NCBI GenBank assembly: GCA_900079765.1
Contig: LT599017.1
Location: 2,821,766 to 2,885,765 of the forward strand
DNA length: 64,000 bases
Reading direction: 5' to 3'
Source: an uncultured Eubacteriales bacterium
GTDB lineage: Bacteria > Bacillota > Clostridia > Oscillospirales > Oscillospiraceae
A program made the position numbers and the translations under genes. Every line of letters begins with the position of its first letter. The first letter of the stretch is position 1. Shown here in pieces: positions 1-8,530 of the stretch. The notes below the pieces were generated by a model, which ran no database searches, was not told the origin of the DNA, and worked only from the letters and a program-made list of their open reading frames with translations.

Positions 1-1192
1 GCTGGAGTGGCTGGAATCCACCGACGTGCAGAACCGCAGCTACTACCAGCAGGACAGCGACGAGGACACCGACCCGCTGGCGAACTACGGCGGCGTGGAC
101 GACAATGACGGGGACCTCTACCGCTACGTCTTCTCCCAGCTCCACACGCTTGAGCTGGACGGGTTTTTGATGGCGGCGGCCGACTTTGTGGTGGAGAGCC
201 TGGACCAGAACGGTTGGTTGGACGAGGGCGACGCCACCTTGGCGGAGGCCCATGGATGCGATAAGGCGCTGATGGCCCAGGCCGTAGAGGTCGTGCAGGG
301 CTTAGAGCCCGCGGGAGTGGCGGCGCGGAATCTACAGGAATGTCTCAAACTCCAGCTCGCACGCCGCGGGGAGGAGGACGGCCTGGCCTGGGAAATCGTT
401 GAGAATTATCTGGACGCGCTGGCGAAAAACCGCCTGAACCTCATCGCCAAGGACTTGAAGGCCGACATAGACGAGGTGCTGGAGGCAAAGGACCTGATCC
501 GCAGTCTCAACCCCAGGCCCGCCACCGGTTTCTCGGCACGGGAGCACTTGACCTACATCAACCCCGATATCATTGTAGTGAGCTTTCCCGATCACTTCGA
601 GCTGCTGACCAACGACTATTTCTTCCCCTCCCTGCACATGAATTCCTACTATCAGGGGCTTCTGAAGGAGAGCGATGACGCGGAGGTAAGGGAGTATCTC
701 TCAGGGAAACTCAACCAGGCCAAGTGGGTGGTTCGGAGCATCGAACAGCGGCGGAGCACCCTCATGGACTGCGCCTCGTGTATCCTTAGACGGCAGGAGC
801 CCTTCTTCCGCCGGGGGGCGGGACACTTGGCCCCTATGAGCTTATCCGACATCGCCGGGGAGCTGGGGGTACACGAGTCTACCGTCAGCCGGGCAGTGAA
901 GGATAAATATATGCAGTGCAGCATGGGGGTATACCCCCTGAGCTATTTTTTCTCCCGCAGCCTGGGTGTGCCCGCCCCGGCGGGCGGGCACGGAAACGCC
1001 GCCTCACCCGACTTTGCCAAGGCGCTCTTAAAGCGGCTGGTGGCCGAGGAGGACAAGCGCAAGCCCCTTTCCGACCAAAAGCTGTGCGAACAGATGGAGC
1101 GTGAGGGCTGTGCAATTGCCCGACGGACGGTGGCAAAATATCGGGACGAGCTGAACATTCCCGGCACAACCGGTCGGAAAACTTATGAATGA
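1..1192 (+). CDS. rpoN: RNA polymerase sigma-54 factor, 5' end cut by the window
   Basis: The reading frame is already open at base 2, so the gene starts upstream; about 396 C-terminal residues are present. Sigma-54 directs RNA polymerase to -24/-12 promoters and needs an AAA+ activator. Visible parts are the core-binding domain (repeats around DPLANYGG and LDQNGWLDEG), a helix-turn-helix (LGVHESTVSRAVKDKY) and the C-terminal RpoN box ARRTVAKYR that reads the -24 element. The N-terminal activator-contact region is the missing part. The HAD phosphatase follows after 9 bases. No AAA+ sigma-54 activator was seen in this window. Confidence 0.95.
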   Translation, partial: LEWLESTDVQNRSYYQQDSDEDTDPLANYGGVDDNDGDLYRYVFSQLHTLELDGFLMAAADFVVESLDQNGWLDEGDATLAEAHGCDKALMAQAVEVVQGLEPAGVAARNLQECLKLQLARRGEEDGLAWEIVENYLDALAKNRLNLIAKDLKADIDEVLEAKDLIRSLNPRPATGFSAREHLTYINPDIIVVSFPDHFELLTNDYFFPSLHMNSYYQGLLKESDDAEVREYLSGKLNQAKWVVRSIEQRRSTLMDCASCILRRQEPFFRRGAGHLAPMSLSDIAGELGVHESTVSRAVKDKYMQCSMGVYPLSYFFSRSLGVPAPAGGHGNAASPDFAKALLKRLVAEEDKRKPLSDQKLCEQMEREGCAIARRTVAKYRDELNIPGTTGRKTYE

Positions 1193-1201
1193 GGTAAGAT
1201 A

Positions 1202-1852
1202 ATGAAGTATAAGGGCATATTTTTTGATTTTGACTACACGCTGGGGGACGCGACCGACGCCATTTTAGCTGGGTTTGCCCACGGCATGACCGCGCTGGGA
1301 TACCCCGTCCCTGAGCGGGAGGCGGCGCGCCGGACGGTGGGTCTGGTGCTGGAGGACGCGTACACCAGCCTCTCTGGGGACAGCTCGGAGGAGGGGCGGG
1401 GCCGGTTTCGAACCCTCTTCTCCGAGGTGGCCCGGCCCATGCAGGCTCAGGGTGTGCCTCTATGCGAGGGGGCGGCGGAGCTGATCCGTGCCCTTAGGGC
1501 GGCAGGGGTATCCACCGCAGTGGTGAGCACCAAGCACACCCCCACACTGGTTGGCATTTTGGCCGGGCACGGGCTGGAGGGGGAATTCTCCTCCATCTTG
1601 GGGGGCGACGTGGTCCAGCATCCCAAGCCCGACCCGGAAGGTATCATGACCGCCATGGCCCGGCAGGGCCTGGCTCCCGAAGACGTTCTCTACTGCGGGG
1701 ACACCATCATCGACGCGGAGACCGCGGCACGGGCGGGGGTGGACTTCTGTGCCGTCCTCAACGGCACCACGCCGGGGGAGGCGTTTGAGGCCTACCCCCA
1801 CGTGCACATTGCGCCGAACCTGGTGGAGCTGAAAGGTTGGCTGGGTATATAG
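1202..1852 (+). CDS. HAD-family phosphatase (phosphoglycolate phosphatase/PpaX-like)
   Basis: A 216-residue haloacid dehalogenase-type phosphohydrolase. All four HAD motifs are visible: DFDYT near the N-terminus (nucleophile and acid/base Asp), a Ser/Thr motif in VVSTKHT, the Lys in HPKPDPEG, and GDTIIDAE for magnesium. A helical cap sits between motifs I and II, as in subfamily IA. Length and motifs fit phosphoglycolate phosphatases or the pyrophosphatase PpaX; the substrate cannot be read from sequence. GAGGT lies 6 bases before the ATG, and the gene is probably cotranscribed with rpoN. Confidence 0.85.
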   Translation: MKYKGIFFDFDYTLGDATDAILAGFAHGMTALGYPVPEREAARRTVGLVLEDAYTSLSGDSSEEGRGRFRTLFSEVARPMQAQGVPLCEGAAELIRALRAAGVSTAVVSTKHTPTLVGILAGHGLEGEFSSILGGDVVQHPKPDPEGIMTAMARQGLAPEDVLYCGDTIIDAETAARAGVDFCAVLNGTTPGEAFEAYPHVHIAPNLVELKGWLGI

Positions 1853-1865
1853 CGGCAGGAACGGC

Positions 1866-1891
1866 GGGCGACCACAAGTGTCGCCCTTACA
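1866..1891. repeat. Short palindromic intergenic element, copy 1
   Basis: GGGCGACCAC is followed by AA and GTGTCGCCC, an imperfect palindrome with one bulged C, then TTACA. Read on the minus strand it begins TGTAAGGGCGAC. This resembles the element at 7691 (TGTAGGGACATGGC and its complement): the same TGTA(A)GGG lead and an AA loop. It looks like a REP-like dispersed palindrome. Only two or three copies are in the window, so the family assignment is inference. Confidence 0.4.
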
Positions 1892-1906
1892 CAACTAACC
1901 ATAAAG

Positions 1907-1942
1907 AAAAAAGAGGTACGCCCTCCGGCGTACCTCTTTTTT
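1907..1942. terminator. Bidirectional intrinsic terminator between convergent genes
   Basis: A perfect 16-bp stem (AAAAAAGAGGTACGCC and its complement) closes a CTCC loop. It is A-rich on one side and T-rich on the other, so it can stop the rpoN-HAD transcript on plus and the reductase transcript on minus. Confidence 0.9.
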
Positions 1943-1944
1943 CT

Positions 1945-3831
1945 TTATTTTACGTAGTCGGCGGCGGACTGGCCGGAGATACGACCGAAGACGATAAAGT
2001 CGGCCACGGCGTTGCCGCCGAGGCGGTTGGCCCCATGGATGCCGCCGGTGACCTCTCCCGCGGCAAAGAGGCCGGGGATGGCGGTGCCATCGGCCTTAAG
2101 GACCTGGGCAGAGGTGTCGATCTTCAGGCCGCCCATCGTGTGGTGCACGCCGGGGGCGATCTTGATAGCGTAAAAGGGAGCGGTATCCAGGGGGTTAGCA
2201 AAGCTGGTGCGGCCAAACGCATCGTCCTTTTTAGCGGCGACGGAGGCGTTCCACGTCTCCATAGTAGAAACGAGGGCATCGACGGGAACCTCCATGACCG
2301 CGGCAAGGGTCTCATAGGTGTCACCCTGGACGGTGTAGCCCGCCTTAATATACCCGGCGATGACGCTGGAGGCATCCACCATCGCCTGGTCCACAATCAG
2401 CCAGGCGTAGCCGCCGGTCTGAGTCAGCTCGGCGGCGGAAACCGCGTCACGGGTACCCACCTCGTCGGTAAACCGCAGGCCCTCGGCGTTAACGAGGATG
2501 GCCCCGTCGCCACGGAGGCCCTCGGTGATGAGGGCGGAGGTCTTCTGCTCCACGGTGGGGTGTATCTGGATCTGGTTCATGTCCACAGTGGCGGCTCCGA
2601 CAGCCTCAGCCATCTTGATGCCGTCGCCGGTGATGCCGGGGGCGTTGGTGGTGACGAACCCCTTCAGGTTGGGGTTAAGCTCGGCCACCATATCGAGATT
2701 GGCGCCGAAACCGCCGGAGGCGATGACGACAGCTTTGGCGTTTACCGTGTACCCCTCGGCCTTGACGCCTACGGCCGTGCCGCTGGCATCAGTGAGGATC
2801 TCGGTGACGGGGGCGTCATAGATGATCTGGACCTGATTGTCTACGGCAGCCTGCTCCAGGATGGGTACCAGGTAGGAACCCACGGAGACCACCTTGCCCT
2901 CGGCATTCAGGGGCCGGTGGATGCGCTTGACCGACGCGCCGCCGAAGGAACCCACACTGGTAAGGTCGGCCCCCACGGTCTTGAGCCACTCGATGGCGGG
3001 TGCGGAGCCGTCGGCCAGGGCCTTCACCAGATCGTTGTCGTTGATGTCCTTGCCGCCGATCAGGGTATCCAGCATAAAGAGCTCCACACTGTCGAAGTAG
3101 CCGATGGGATTGGCCTTATAGTCGTCGTACTGCTGCTGGACGGCAGCAGCCAGGTCGGCCAGATCCGGGTAAGCGGCCGCGGCCTCCAGGGTCTTTTCCA
3201 CGCTGGCGGACTCGTTAAACTCGTTGGCATCCTGCTCAGGGGTCTTGGCGGCATTCATGCCGCCGGTGGAGCGGACGCTGTTGCCACCCGCCATGCTCAT
3301 CTTCTCCAGGATAATGACGCTCTTGCCCGCCTGGGCGGCTGTGATGGCGGCGGTAAGGCCCGCGCCGCCCGCGCCCACGATGACTACGTCACATTCCAGG
3401 GTCTGGTCTCCGGCAGTCTCATCGGCCCCGCCGACGACGGGGGTGAGGGTGGCCACATCAACACCGGCCTTCTCAAGAGCGGCGGTGACAGCGGCAATGA
3501 AGGCAGTGCTGGTAACAGTAGCCCCAGCCACGCCGTCAATGGCGACGCTCTGGCTGTCCACCACGGACTGGGGCAGCTTGTCCCCGGCCAGAGCCGCCGC
3601 GCCGATCCCCTCGGTCTCGCTCTGCTCAAGGATCTCTACCTTTTCAATCTTGTCGACCGATAGGGTCACTGCCACCTTGACGGTACCGTGGAACCCCTCT
3701 GCCGCCCCCTCATAGGTGCCAGGTGTGAATTTGCCCGCCGCGGGGGTATTGCCGCCAGGGCCGCCGGAGCAGGCGGCTAGGGTAAACATCATAACCATTG
3801 CAAGGAACAGCGCGCTGAATCTCTTCATCAT
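1945..3831 (-). CDS. Exported FMN-binding/FAD-dependent reductase lipoprotein (flavocytochrome c/urocanate reductase-like)
   Basis: A 628-residue secreted flavoprotein. It opens with a lipoprotein signal (hydrophobic stretch, then LAACSG). An FMN_bind domain follows at about residues 35-120, with VAGATVTS as the likely site where ApbE attaches FMN covalently (consensus SGATxTS; the first Ser is Ala here). The FAD domain starts near residue 150 with VVIVGAGGAGLTAA and ends with NRLGGNAVADFIVFGR. This is the layout of fumarate, urocanate and other enoate-type reductases that take electrons from the membrane or from extracellular electron transfer. No CxxCH heme motif was seen, so electrons probably arrive through the bound FMN. 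The acceptor is unknown. AAGGAG lies about 10 bases before the ATG. Confidence 0.88.
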   Translation of the reverse strand: MMKRFSALFLAMVMMFTLAACSGGPGGNTPAAGKFTPGTYEGAAEGFHGTVKVAVTLSVDKIEKVEILEQSETEGIGAAALAGDKLPQSVVDSQSVAIDGVAGATVTSTAFIAAVTAALEKAGVDVATLTPVVGGADETAGDQTLECDVVIVGAGGAGLTAAITAAQAGKSVIILEKMSMAGGNSVRSTGGMNAAKTPEQDANEFNESASVEKTLEAAAAYPDLADLAAAVQQQYDDYKANPIGYFDSVELFMLDTLIGGKDINDNDLVKALADGSAPAIEWLKTVGADLTSVGSFGGASVKRIHRPLNAEGKVVSVGSYLVPILEQAAVDNQVQIIYDAPVTEILTDASGTAVGVKAEGYTVNAKAVVIASGGFGANLDMVAELNPNLKGFVTTNAPGITGDGIKMAEAVGAATVDMNQIQIHPTVEQKTSALITEGLRGDGAILVNAEGLRFTDEVGTRDAVSAAELTQTGGYAWLIVDQAMVDASSVIAGYIKAGYTVQGDTYETLAAVMEVPVDALVSTMETWNASVAAKKDDAFGRTSFANPLDTAPFYAIKIAPGVHHTMGGLKIDTSAQVLKADGTAIPGLFAAGEVTGGIHGANRLGGNAVADFIVFGRISGQSAADYVK

Positions 3832-3901
3832 TGGTCTTCTTCTCCTTTTCCATCGCTATTTTCGAATATTTGGATCATTTCCGCCACAAATATTCTACTT
3901 A

Positions 3902-3930
3902 TTTATATCATATGGCAGCAGGTATGGCAA
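3902..3930 (-). promoter_or_regulatory. Sigma-A promoter of the flavoprotein reductase
   Basis: On the minus strand TTGCCA is followed by 17 bases and TATAAA, about 70 bases before the reductase ATG. The rest of the 302-base gap (3832-4133) is AT-rich and holds the pst promoter; no gene was seen in it. Confidence 0.6.
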
Positions 3931-4035
3931 TGTAAAACGTTAAATTCTTAACAATTTCATGACATCTGTATAAATCCCACCATGCCGGGGTAAGAAAGTG
4001 AAAAAATTCACAACTGCCATCAATTAACCGGAAGA

Positions 4036-4091
4036 CTTTACGCATACTTTACATTGACCTGTGAGACAACTTTACATTGGGTAGGTATACT
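4036..4091 (+). promoter_or_regulatory. Candidate Pho box and promoter of the pst operon
   Basis: CTTTACG at 4036, CTTTACA at 4047 and CTTTACA at 4070 are spaced 11 and 23 bases apart, close to one and two helical turns, as expected for PhoP/PhoB dimers. A weaker CTGTGA lies near 4059 in the intervening turn. TATACT at 4086-4091 is a good -10, while the -35 position (about 4063) is poor, as is usual for an activator-dependent promoter. The operon it drives encodes its own PhoP/PhoR, so feedback under phosphate starvation is likely. Confidence 0.65.
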
Positions 4092-4133
4092 AAACATGTA
4101 AACGATGAAATGAATGGATTGGAGCATGAAATA

Positions 4134-5036
4134 ATGAAAAAGAAAAGTTTGATTACCCTTGGCCTATCGGCCGTACTCTCCGCCGCGCTGCTGGCCGGCT
4201 GCGGCGCCCCCTCCGGCGGCGGCTCGTCCGTCTCCCCCAGCACCTCTCCCAGCTCCAGCGCCTCCCCTTCCAGCTCTGTTTCCCCCAGCACCTCCACTCT
4301 TTCCGGTGTAGTGAACCTGGACGGATCCACCTCCATGGAAAAGGTGATGGGTGCGCTGGCTGAGGCCTTTATGGAGGGCAACGGCGGCATCACCGTAAAC
4401 TACAGCGGCACCGGCTCCTCCGCGGGTATCACCGCCGCCAAGGACGGCACCGCCGACATCGGCCTCTCCAGCCGCAAGCTGAAGACCGAGGAGGAGGCTG
4501 AGGGCCTCGTGGGCACCACGGTTGCCCTGGACGGCATCGCCATCATCGTAAACCCCTCTAACGCTGTGAGCGACCTGACCCTGGAGCAGATCACCAAGCT
4601 GGCCAAGGGTGAGATCACCAACTGGAAAGACGTGGGCGGGGCCGACGCCCAGGTGGTTATGATTGGCCGCGAGGCCGGATCCGGCACCCGGGACGGCTTT
4701 GAGAGCATCACCGGCACCAAGGACGCCGCCAAGTATCAGAACGAGCTGACCTCCACCGGCGACGTGATCGCCAACGTGGCCTCTAACCCCAACGCCATCG
4801 GGTACGCCTCTCTCGCCTCGGTTGACAACACGGTGAAAGCCCTCAGCGTAAGCGGAGTCGTCCCCAGCGAGGACACGGTGCTCGACGGCAGCTACACCGT
4901 ACAGCGTGACTTCGTGATGGTCACCAAGAAGGACGCCACCCTCTCTCCTGCCGCCCAGGCCTTCTTCGACTTCGCCATGAGCGAGGAGGCTCACGCCATC
5001 ATCCAGGCCGCCGGCGCTGTGCCCCTGTCCAAGTAA
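4134..5036 (+). CDS. pstS: Phosphate ABC transporter substrate-binding lipoprotein
   Basis: A 300-residue lipoprotein that binds phosphate outside the membrane and hands it to PstCA. The signal ends in the lipobox LLAGCG, followed by a long Ser/Pro linker (SPSTSPSSSASPSSS style). Periplasmic binding protein type 2 motifs follow: LDGSTSMEKVMGA, YSGTGSSAG (phosphate loop) and GREAGSGTRDGFES. I place the start at ATG 4134, with GGAG 9 bases upstream; an upstream in-frame TTG at 4077 would overlap the Pho box and adds a non-signal N-terminus. First gene of the pst operon. Confidence 0.95.
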   Translation: MKKKSLITLGLSAVLSAALLAGCGAPSGGGSSVSPSTSPSSSASPSSSVSPSTSTLSGVVNLDGSTSMEKVMGALAEAFMEGNGGITVNYSGTGSSAGITAAKDGTADIGLSSRKLKTEEEAEGLVGTTVALDGIAIIVNPSNAVSDLTLEQITKLAKGEITNWKDVGGADAQVVMIGREAGSGTRDGFESITGTKDAAKYQNELTSTGDVIANVASNPNAIGYASLASVDNTVKALSVSGVVPSEDTVLDGSYTVQRDFVMVTKKDATLSPAAQAFFDFAMSEEAHAIIQAAGAVPLSK

Positions 5037-5134
5037 GAGAAAAAACGTTCTCCCGAAAACTCTCTCTGGCCCTTCGCGGGACGGGGGGAGCTTTTGGGCA
5101 TCAGTGCGTGACGTGAAAGGTGTGACATCCCGCC

Positions 5135-6037
5135 ATGAATGAAATGGTTACCGCCCCGGTCAAGAAGAAAGGGGCGTTTCAGGCCCTGGAGGCCTTTATG
5201 AACGGCCTCTTTCTGATCTGCGGACTCATCGCCGTGGGGCTTGTACTCTTCATCAGCATCTACCTTATCCTGTCCGGTCTGCCAGCCATCCGGGAGATCG
5301 GGCTGGTGGACTTTCTCTTCGGATCCACCTGGGCCTCTACTGCCGCTGAGCCCCGGTTCGGCATCCTCCCCTTCATCCTCACCTCGGTGTACGGCACGGC
5401 GGGGGCCATTGTTATCGGCGTACCGGTGGGACTGCTCACCGCCATCTTCCTCGCTAAGGTCGCTCCCCGCAAGGTAGCGGCTGTGGTCCGCCCGGCGGTG
5501 GACCTGCTGGCTGGCATCCCGTCGGTGGTATACGGCCTGGTGGGTATGATTGTCCTGGTACCCGTGGTGCGGGAGCTCTTCCACCTGCCCGATGGGGCGA
5601 GTCTCTTCTCCGCTATGATTGTGCTGGCGGTCATGATTCTGCCCAGCATCATCAGCGTATCGGAGACCGCGCTCAAGGCTGTCCCTAAAGAGTATGAGGA
5701 GGCGAGCCTCGCTCTGGGGGCCACACACATCGAGACCGTCTTCCGGGTCAGCGTCCCGGCTGCGTCCAGCGGCATTGCCGCATCGGTGGTCTTGGGCATC
5801 GGGCGGGCTATCGGTGAGGCCATGGCTGTCATGATGGTGGCCGGTAACGTGGCCAATATGCCCTCCCTTTTTTCGAGCGTCCGTTTCCTCACCACCGCTG
5901 TGGCGAGTGAGATGAGCTACGCCGGGGTGGGCAGTTTGCAGCAGCAGGCTCTCTTCTCTATCGCTCTGGTGCTGTTTGTGTTCATCATGCTTATCAACGT
6001 GGTTTTGAACCGGTTGCTAAAGAAGGGGAAGGGGTGA
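5135..6037 (+). CDS. pstC: Phosphate ABC transporter permease
   Basis: A 300-residue inner-membrane permease with six predicted helices and the EAA-type loop (EEASLALGATHIETVFRVSV) that contacts PstB. GIPSVVYGLVGM is typical of the PstC/PstA family. It lies 98 bases after pstS; that gap contains an imperfect hairpin, which may leave more pstS message than pstCAB message. PstA follows after 7 bases. Confidence 0.94.
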   Translation: MNEMVTAPVKKKGAFQALEAFMNGLFLICGLIAVGLVLFISIYLILSGLPAIREIGLVDFLFGSTWASTAAEPRFGILPFILTSVYGTAGAIVIGVPVGLLTAIFLAKVAPRKVAAVVRPAVDLLAGIPSVVYGLVGMIVLVPVVRELFHLPDGASLFSAMIVLAVMILPSIISVSETALKAVPKEYEEASLALGATHIETVFRVSVPAASSGIAASVVLGIGRAIGEAMAVMMVAGNVANMPSLFSSVRFLTTAVASEMSYAGVGSLQQQALFSIALVLFVFIMLINVVLNRLLKKGKG

Positions 6038-6044
6038 TATACTT

Positions 6045-6905
6045 ATGGAAATGAAACCACTTTCCGGCAGGAGGCGGGCTTATGACGCGGTGCTCAAGTT
6101 CCTTCTCTACTTCTCCGCTGCACTCACCTGCGCGCTGCTGATTTTTTTGATCGGTTACATCTTCTACCGAGGGCTGCCACACGTTAGCTGGGAGCTTCTC
6201 TCCACCAAGCCGAGCTATTTGAAGGATAGCATCGGCATCCTGCCCAACATCGTCAACACCGTGTTTCTGGTAGCGGTGACCCTGGTGGTGGTCCTCCCCC
6301 TAGGCGTGGGGGCGGCTATCTACCTCACCGAGTATTCCAGGAACCGCCGGGTGGTAGAGGCCATCGAATTTGCCACTGAGACGCTGACAGGCATCCCCTC
6401 CATCATCTACGGACTGGTGGGTATGCTGTTTTTCTGCCAGTTCCTGGGTCTTGGCAAGAGCCTGCTTGCAGGGGCGCTGACCTTAGTCATTATGACCCTG
6501 CCCACCATCATCCGCACCACCCAGGAGAGCTTAAAGACCGTCCCCCAGAGCTACCGGGAGGGGGCACTTGCCCTGGGAGCGGGGAAATGGCACATGATCC
6601 GCACCATTGTCCTCCCCTCCTCGGTGGACGGCATCATCACCGGCTGCATTCTGTCCATCGGGCGTATCGTGGGCGAGTCGGCGGCCCTTCTCTTCACGGC
6701 CGGAATGGGTATGACGCTCAACCAGTTCTTCACTGCGGACGGTTTTCTTCACTCCTCGGGTGCGTCCCTCACCGTGGCCCTCTACGTGTACGCCAAGGAG
6801 CGGGCCGAGTTCGACGTGGCCTTCGGTATCGCCGCCATTTTGATGGTACTCACGCTGGTCATCAACCTCGCCGCCAAGCTGGTGGGTAAAAAATTAAAGA
6901 AATAG
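6045..6905 (+). CDS. pstA: Phosphate ABC transporter permease
   Basis: A 286-residue partner of PstC with six predicted membrane helices. It has [12 protein letters not shown] and the EAA loop ([20 protein letters not shown]), then [13 protein letters not shown]. Together PstC and PstA form the phosphate channel driven by PstB. Spacing of 7 bases from pstC and 11 to pstB indicates one operon. Confidence 0.94.
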   Translation: MEMKPLSGRRRAYDAVLKFLLYFSAALTCALLIFLIGYIFYRGLPHVSWELLSTKPSYLKDSIGILPNIVNTVFLVAVTLVVVLPLGVGAAIYLTEYSRNRRVVEAIEFATETLTGIPSIIYGLVGMLFFCQFLGLGKSLLAGALTLVIMTLPTIIRTTQESLKTVPQSYREGALALGAGKWHMIRTIVLPSSVDGIITGCILSIGRIVGESAALLFTAGMGMTLNQFFTADGFLHSSGASLTVALYVYAKERAEFDVAFGIAAILMVLTLVINLAAKLVGKKLKK

Positions 6906-6916
6906 GAGCATGCTCG

Positions 6917-7678
6917 ATGGACGATAAAACCATCCTCTCCACCCGCAGCCTGGACCTCTTCTATGGGGAAAACCAGGCCCTGCGGCATGTGGACATGGAC
7001 ATCCCGGAGCGGCAGGTAACAGCCCTGATTGGCCCCTCCGGCTGTGGGAAGTCTACTTTTCTCAAAACCCTAGACCGCATGAACGACCTGATCCCCAGCG
7101 TGAAGATCACCGGCACGGTGAAGTACCGGGAGACCGACATCTACGCCCCCGACGTGGACGTGACTTGGCTCAGGAAACAGATTGGCATGGTCTTCCAGAA
7201 GCCCAACCCCTTCCCCATGAGCATTTACGATAACATTGCCTATGGACCCCGGACCCACGGCGTGAAGAACAAGGGCCAGCTGGACGACATCGTGGAAAAA
7301 TCCCTCAAGGGGGCAGCCATCTGGGACGAGGTGAAGGACAGGCTGAAGAAGTCCGCCCTCTCCCTCTCCGGTGGACAGCAGCAGCGGGTGTGCATCGCCC
7401 GTGCCCTGGCGGTGGAGCCTGATGTACTCCTCATGGACGAGGCCACCTCTGCTCTGGACCCCATTTCCACCTCCAAAATCGAGGACCTGATTTCGGATCT
7501 GAAACAGGATTACACCATCGTCATCGTTACCCATAACATGCAGCAGGCCACGCGGATCAGCGACAAGTGCGCATTCTTTTTGCTTGGGGAGCTCATTGAG
7601 TTCGGGGACACGACCCAGATTTTCAGCGTCCCGCGGGACAGGCGGACGGAGGACTATATCACGGGGCGGTTTGGTTAG
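6917..7678 (+). CDS. pstB: Phosphate ABC transporter ATPase
   Basis: A 253-residue ATPase of the Pst system. Walker A is GPSGCGKST, the Q-loop is [17 protein letters not shown], the signature LSGGQQQR, Walker [14 protein letters not shown] and the switch His is in VTHNM. The [11 protein letters not shown] sequence is diagnostic of PstB. Length is normal. Confidence 0.97.
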   Translation: MDDKTILSTRSLDLFYGENQALRHVDMDIPERQVTALIGPSGCGKSTFLKTLDRMNDLIPSVKITGTVKYRETDIYAPDVDVTWLRKQIGMVFQKPNPFPMSIYDNIAYGPRTHGVKNKGQLDDIVEKSLKGAAIWDEVKDRLKKSALSLSGGQQQRVCIARALAVEPDVLLMDEATSALDPISTSKIEDLISDLKQDYTIVIVTHNMQQATRISDKCAFFLLGELIEFGDTTQIFSVPRDRRTEDYITGRFG

Positions 7679-7690
7679 ACTTTCGGCTTC

Positions 7691-7775
7691 TGTAGGGACA
7701 TGGCAAGCCATGTCCGCGGTTCCCCCGCAGGGGCGCGCCCAGGCGGCAAGCACACCACATAGGGTGGGGCTTGCC
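7691..7775. repeat. Palindromic element(s) inside the pst-pho operon
   Basis: The 147-base gap between pstB and phoU holds TGTAGGGACATGGC-AA-GCCATGTCC (perfect 9-bp arms at 7696-7715). A second inverted repeat, GGCAAGC..CACC with GGTG..GCTTGCC, spans about 7745-7775. The first resembles the element at 1866. They lack a T-tract, so they look like dispersed palindromes rather than terminators; processing or partial attenuation between pstB and phoU is possible. Confidence 0.45.
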
Positions 7776-7825
7776 CCCCCCGCCCATTCCCGCCACATCT
7801 ATAATTATTTAAGGAGGCACCCTCT

Positions 7826-8476
7826 ATGCGCAAGACCTTTGACGCGGAATTACAGGAATTGAACGCCGAGATGATCGACATGGCCGCGGCGGCGGAGGAC
7901 GTGATCGACGTGGTAACCGCGTCCCTCTCCTCCGGGGACGGCGCGTCTGCCCAGACCGCCATCGACATGACCCGCAGCATGGACCAGATGGAGCGGGACA
8001 TTGAGAACCGCTGCCTCCGGCTCCTTCTCCAGCAGCAGCCCGTGGCTCGGGACCTGCGCACCATCTCGGCTGCGCTGAAAATGGTGACCGACCTCCAGCG
8101 CATCGGCGACCAGTGCGCCAACATTGCGGAGATCTCGCGCCTCCTCAAGCAGCAGGAGAATAACGCCACGTTCCAGGACATCCGCACCATGGCCCAGAAG
8201 GCGGGCTATATGGTGAAACGGGCCATCTTCTCCTACGCGAACCGCGATACCGAGGCGGCAAATGCCGTGGTGGCCCTGGACGACGAGGTGGACGCCATGT
8301 TCCAGAAAATCAAGCACGAGCTGGTGGAGCTTATTGTCCAGAGCCGGGACGAGGCCGACCAGGCCATCGACCTCATTATCATCACCAAGTACCTGGAGCG
8401 CATCGCGGACCACGCGGTGAACATCGCTCAGTGGGCGGTCTACTGCGTCACTGGGGAGCTGATGGCCAAAGCGTAA
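7826..8476 (+). CDS. phoU: Phosphate signalling regulator PhoU
   Basis: A 216-residue all-helical protein made of two three-helix PhoU repeats, each with the metal-binding E/DxxxD signature (DQMERDIENRCLRLLLQQQP; ALDDEVDAMFQKIKHELVEL). PhoU links the Pst transporter state to the PhoR kinase and prevents signalling when phosphate is plentiful. AAGGAGG lies 8 bases before the ATG. The order pst-phoU-phoP-phoR supports this role. Confidence 0.95.
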   Translation: MRKTFDAELQELNAEMIDMAAAAEDVIDVVTASLSSGDGASAQTAIDMTRSMDQMERDIENRCLRLLLQQQPVARDLRTISAALKMVTDLQRIGDQCANIAEISRLLKQQENNATFQDIRTMAQKAGYMVKRAIFSYANRDTEAANAVVALDDEVDAMFQKIKHELVELIVQSRDEADQAIDLIIITKYLERIADHAVNIAQWAVYCVTGELMAKA

Positions 8477-8530
8477 GAACGTAAGAGCGGATACGGTAAG
8501 CCGCACCCGCATGGACAGGAGGGATTTTCC

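Noticed and set aside
1837-3663. 608-codon plus-strand open frame over the flavin reductase
   Set aside because: It is a shadow of the minus-strand gene in GC-rich DNA. Its translation is glycine- and histidine-rich without a fold, while the minus frame has a signal peptide and clear flavin motifs.
4077-4133. TTG 4077 as the pstS start
   Set aside because: It lies inside the CTTTACA repeat, adds residues before the signal peptide, and has no ribosome site, while ATG 4134 does.
4200-4300. Ser/Pro repeats in pstS as a repeat element
   Set aside because: They are an in-frame lipoprotein linker, normal for PstS in this group.
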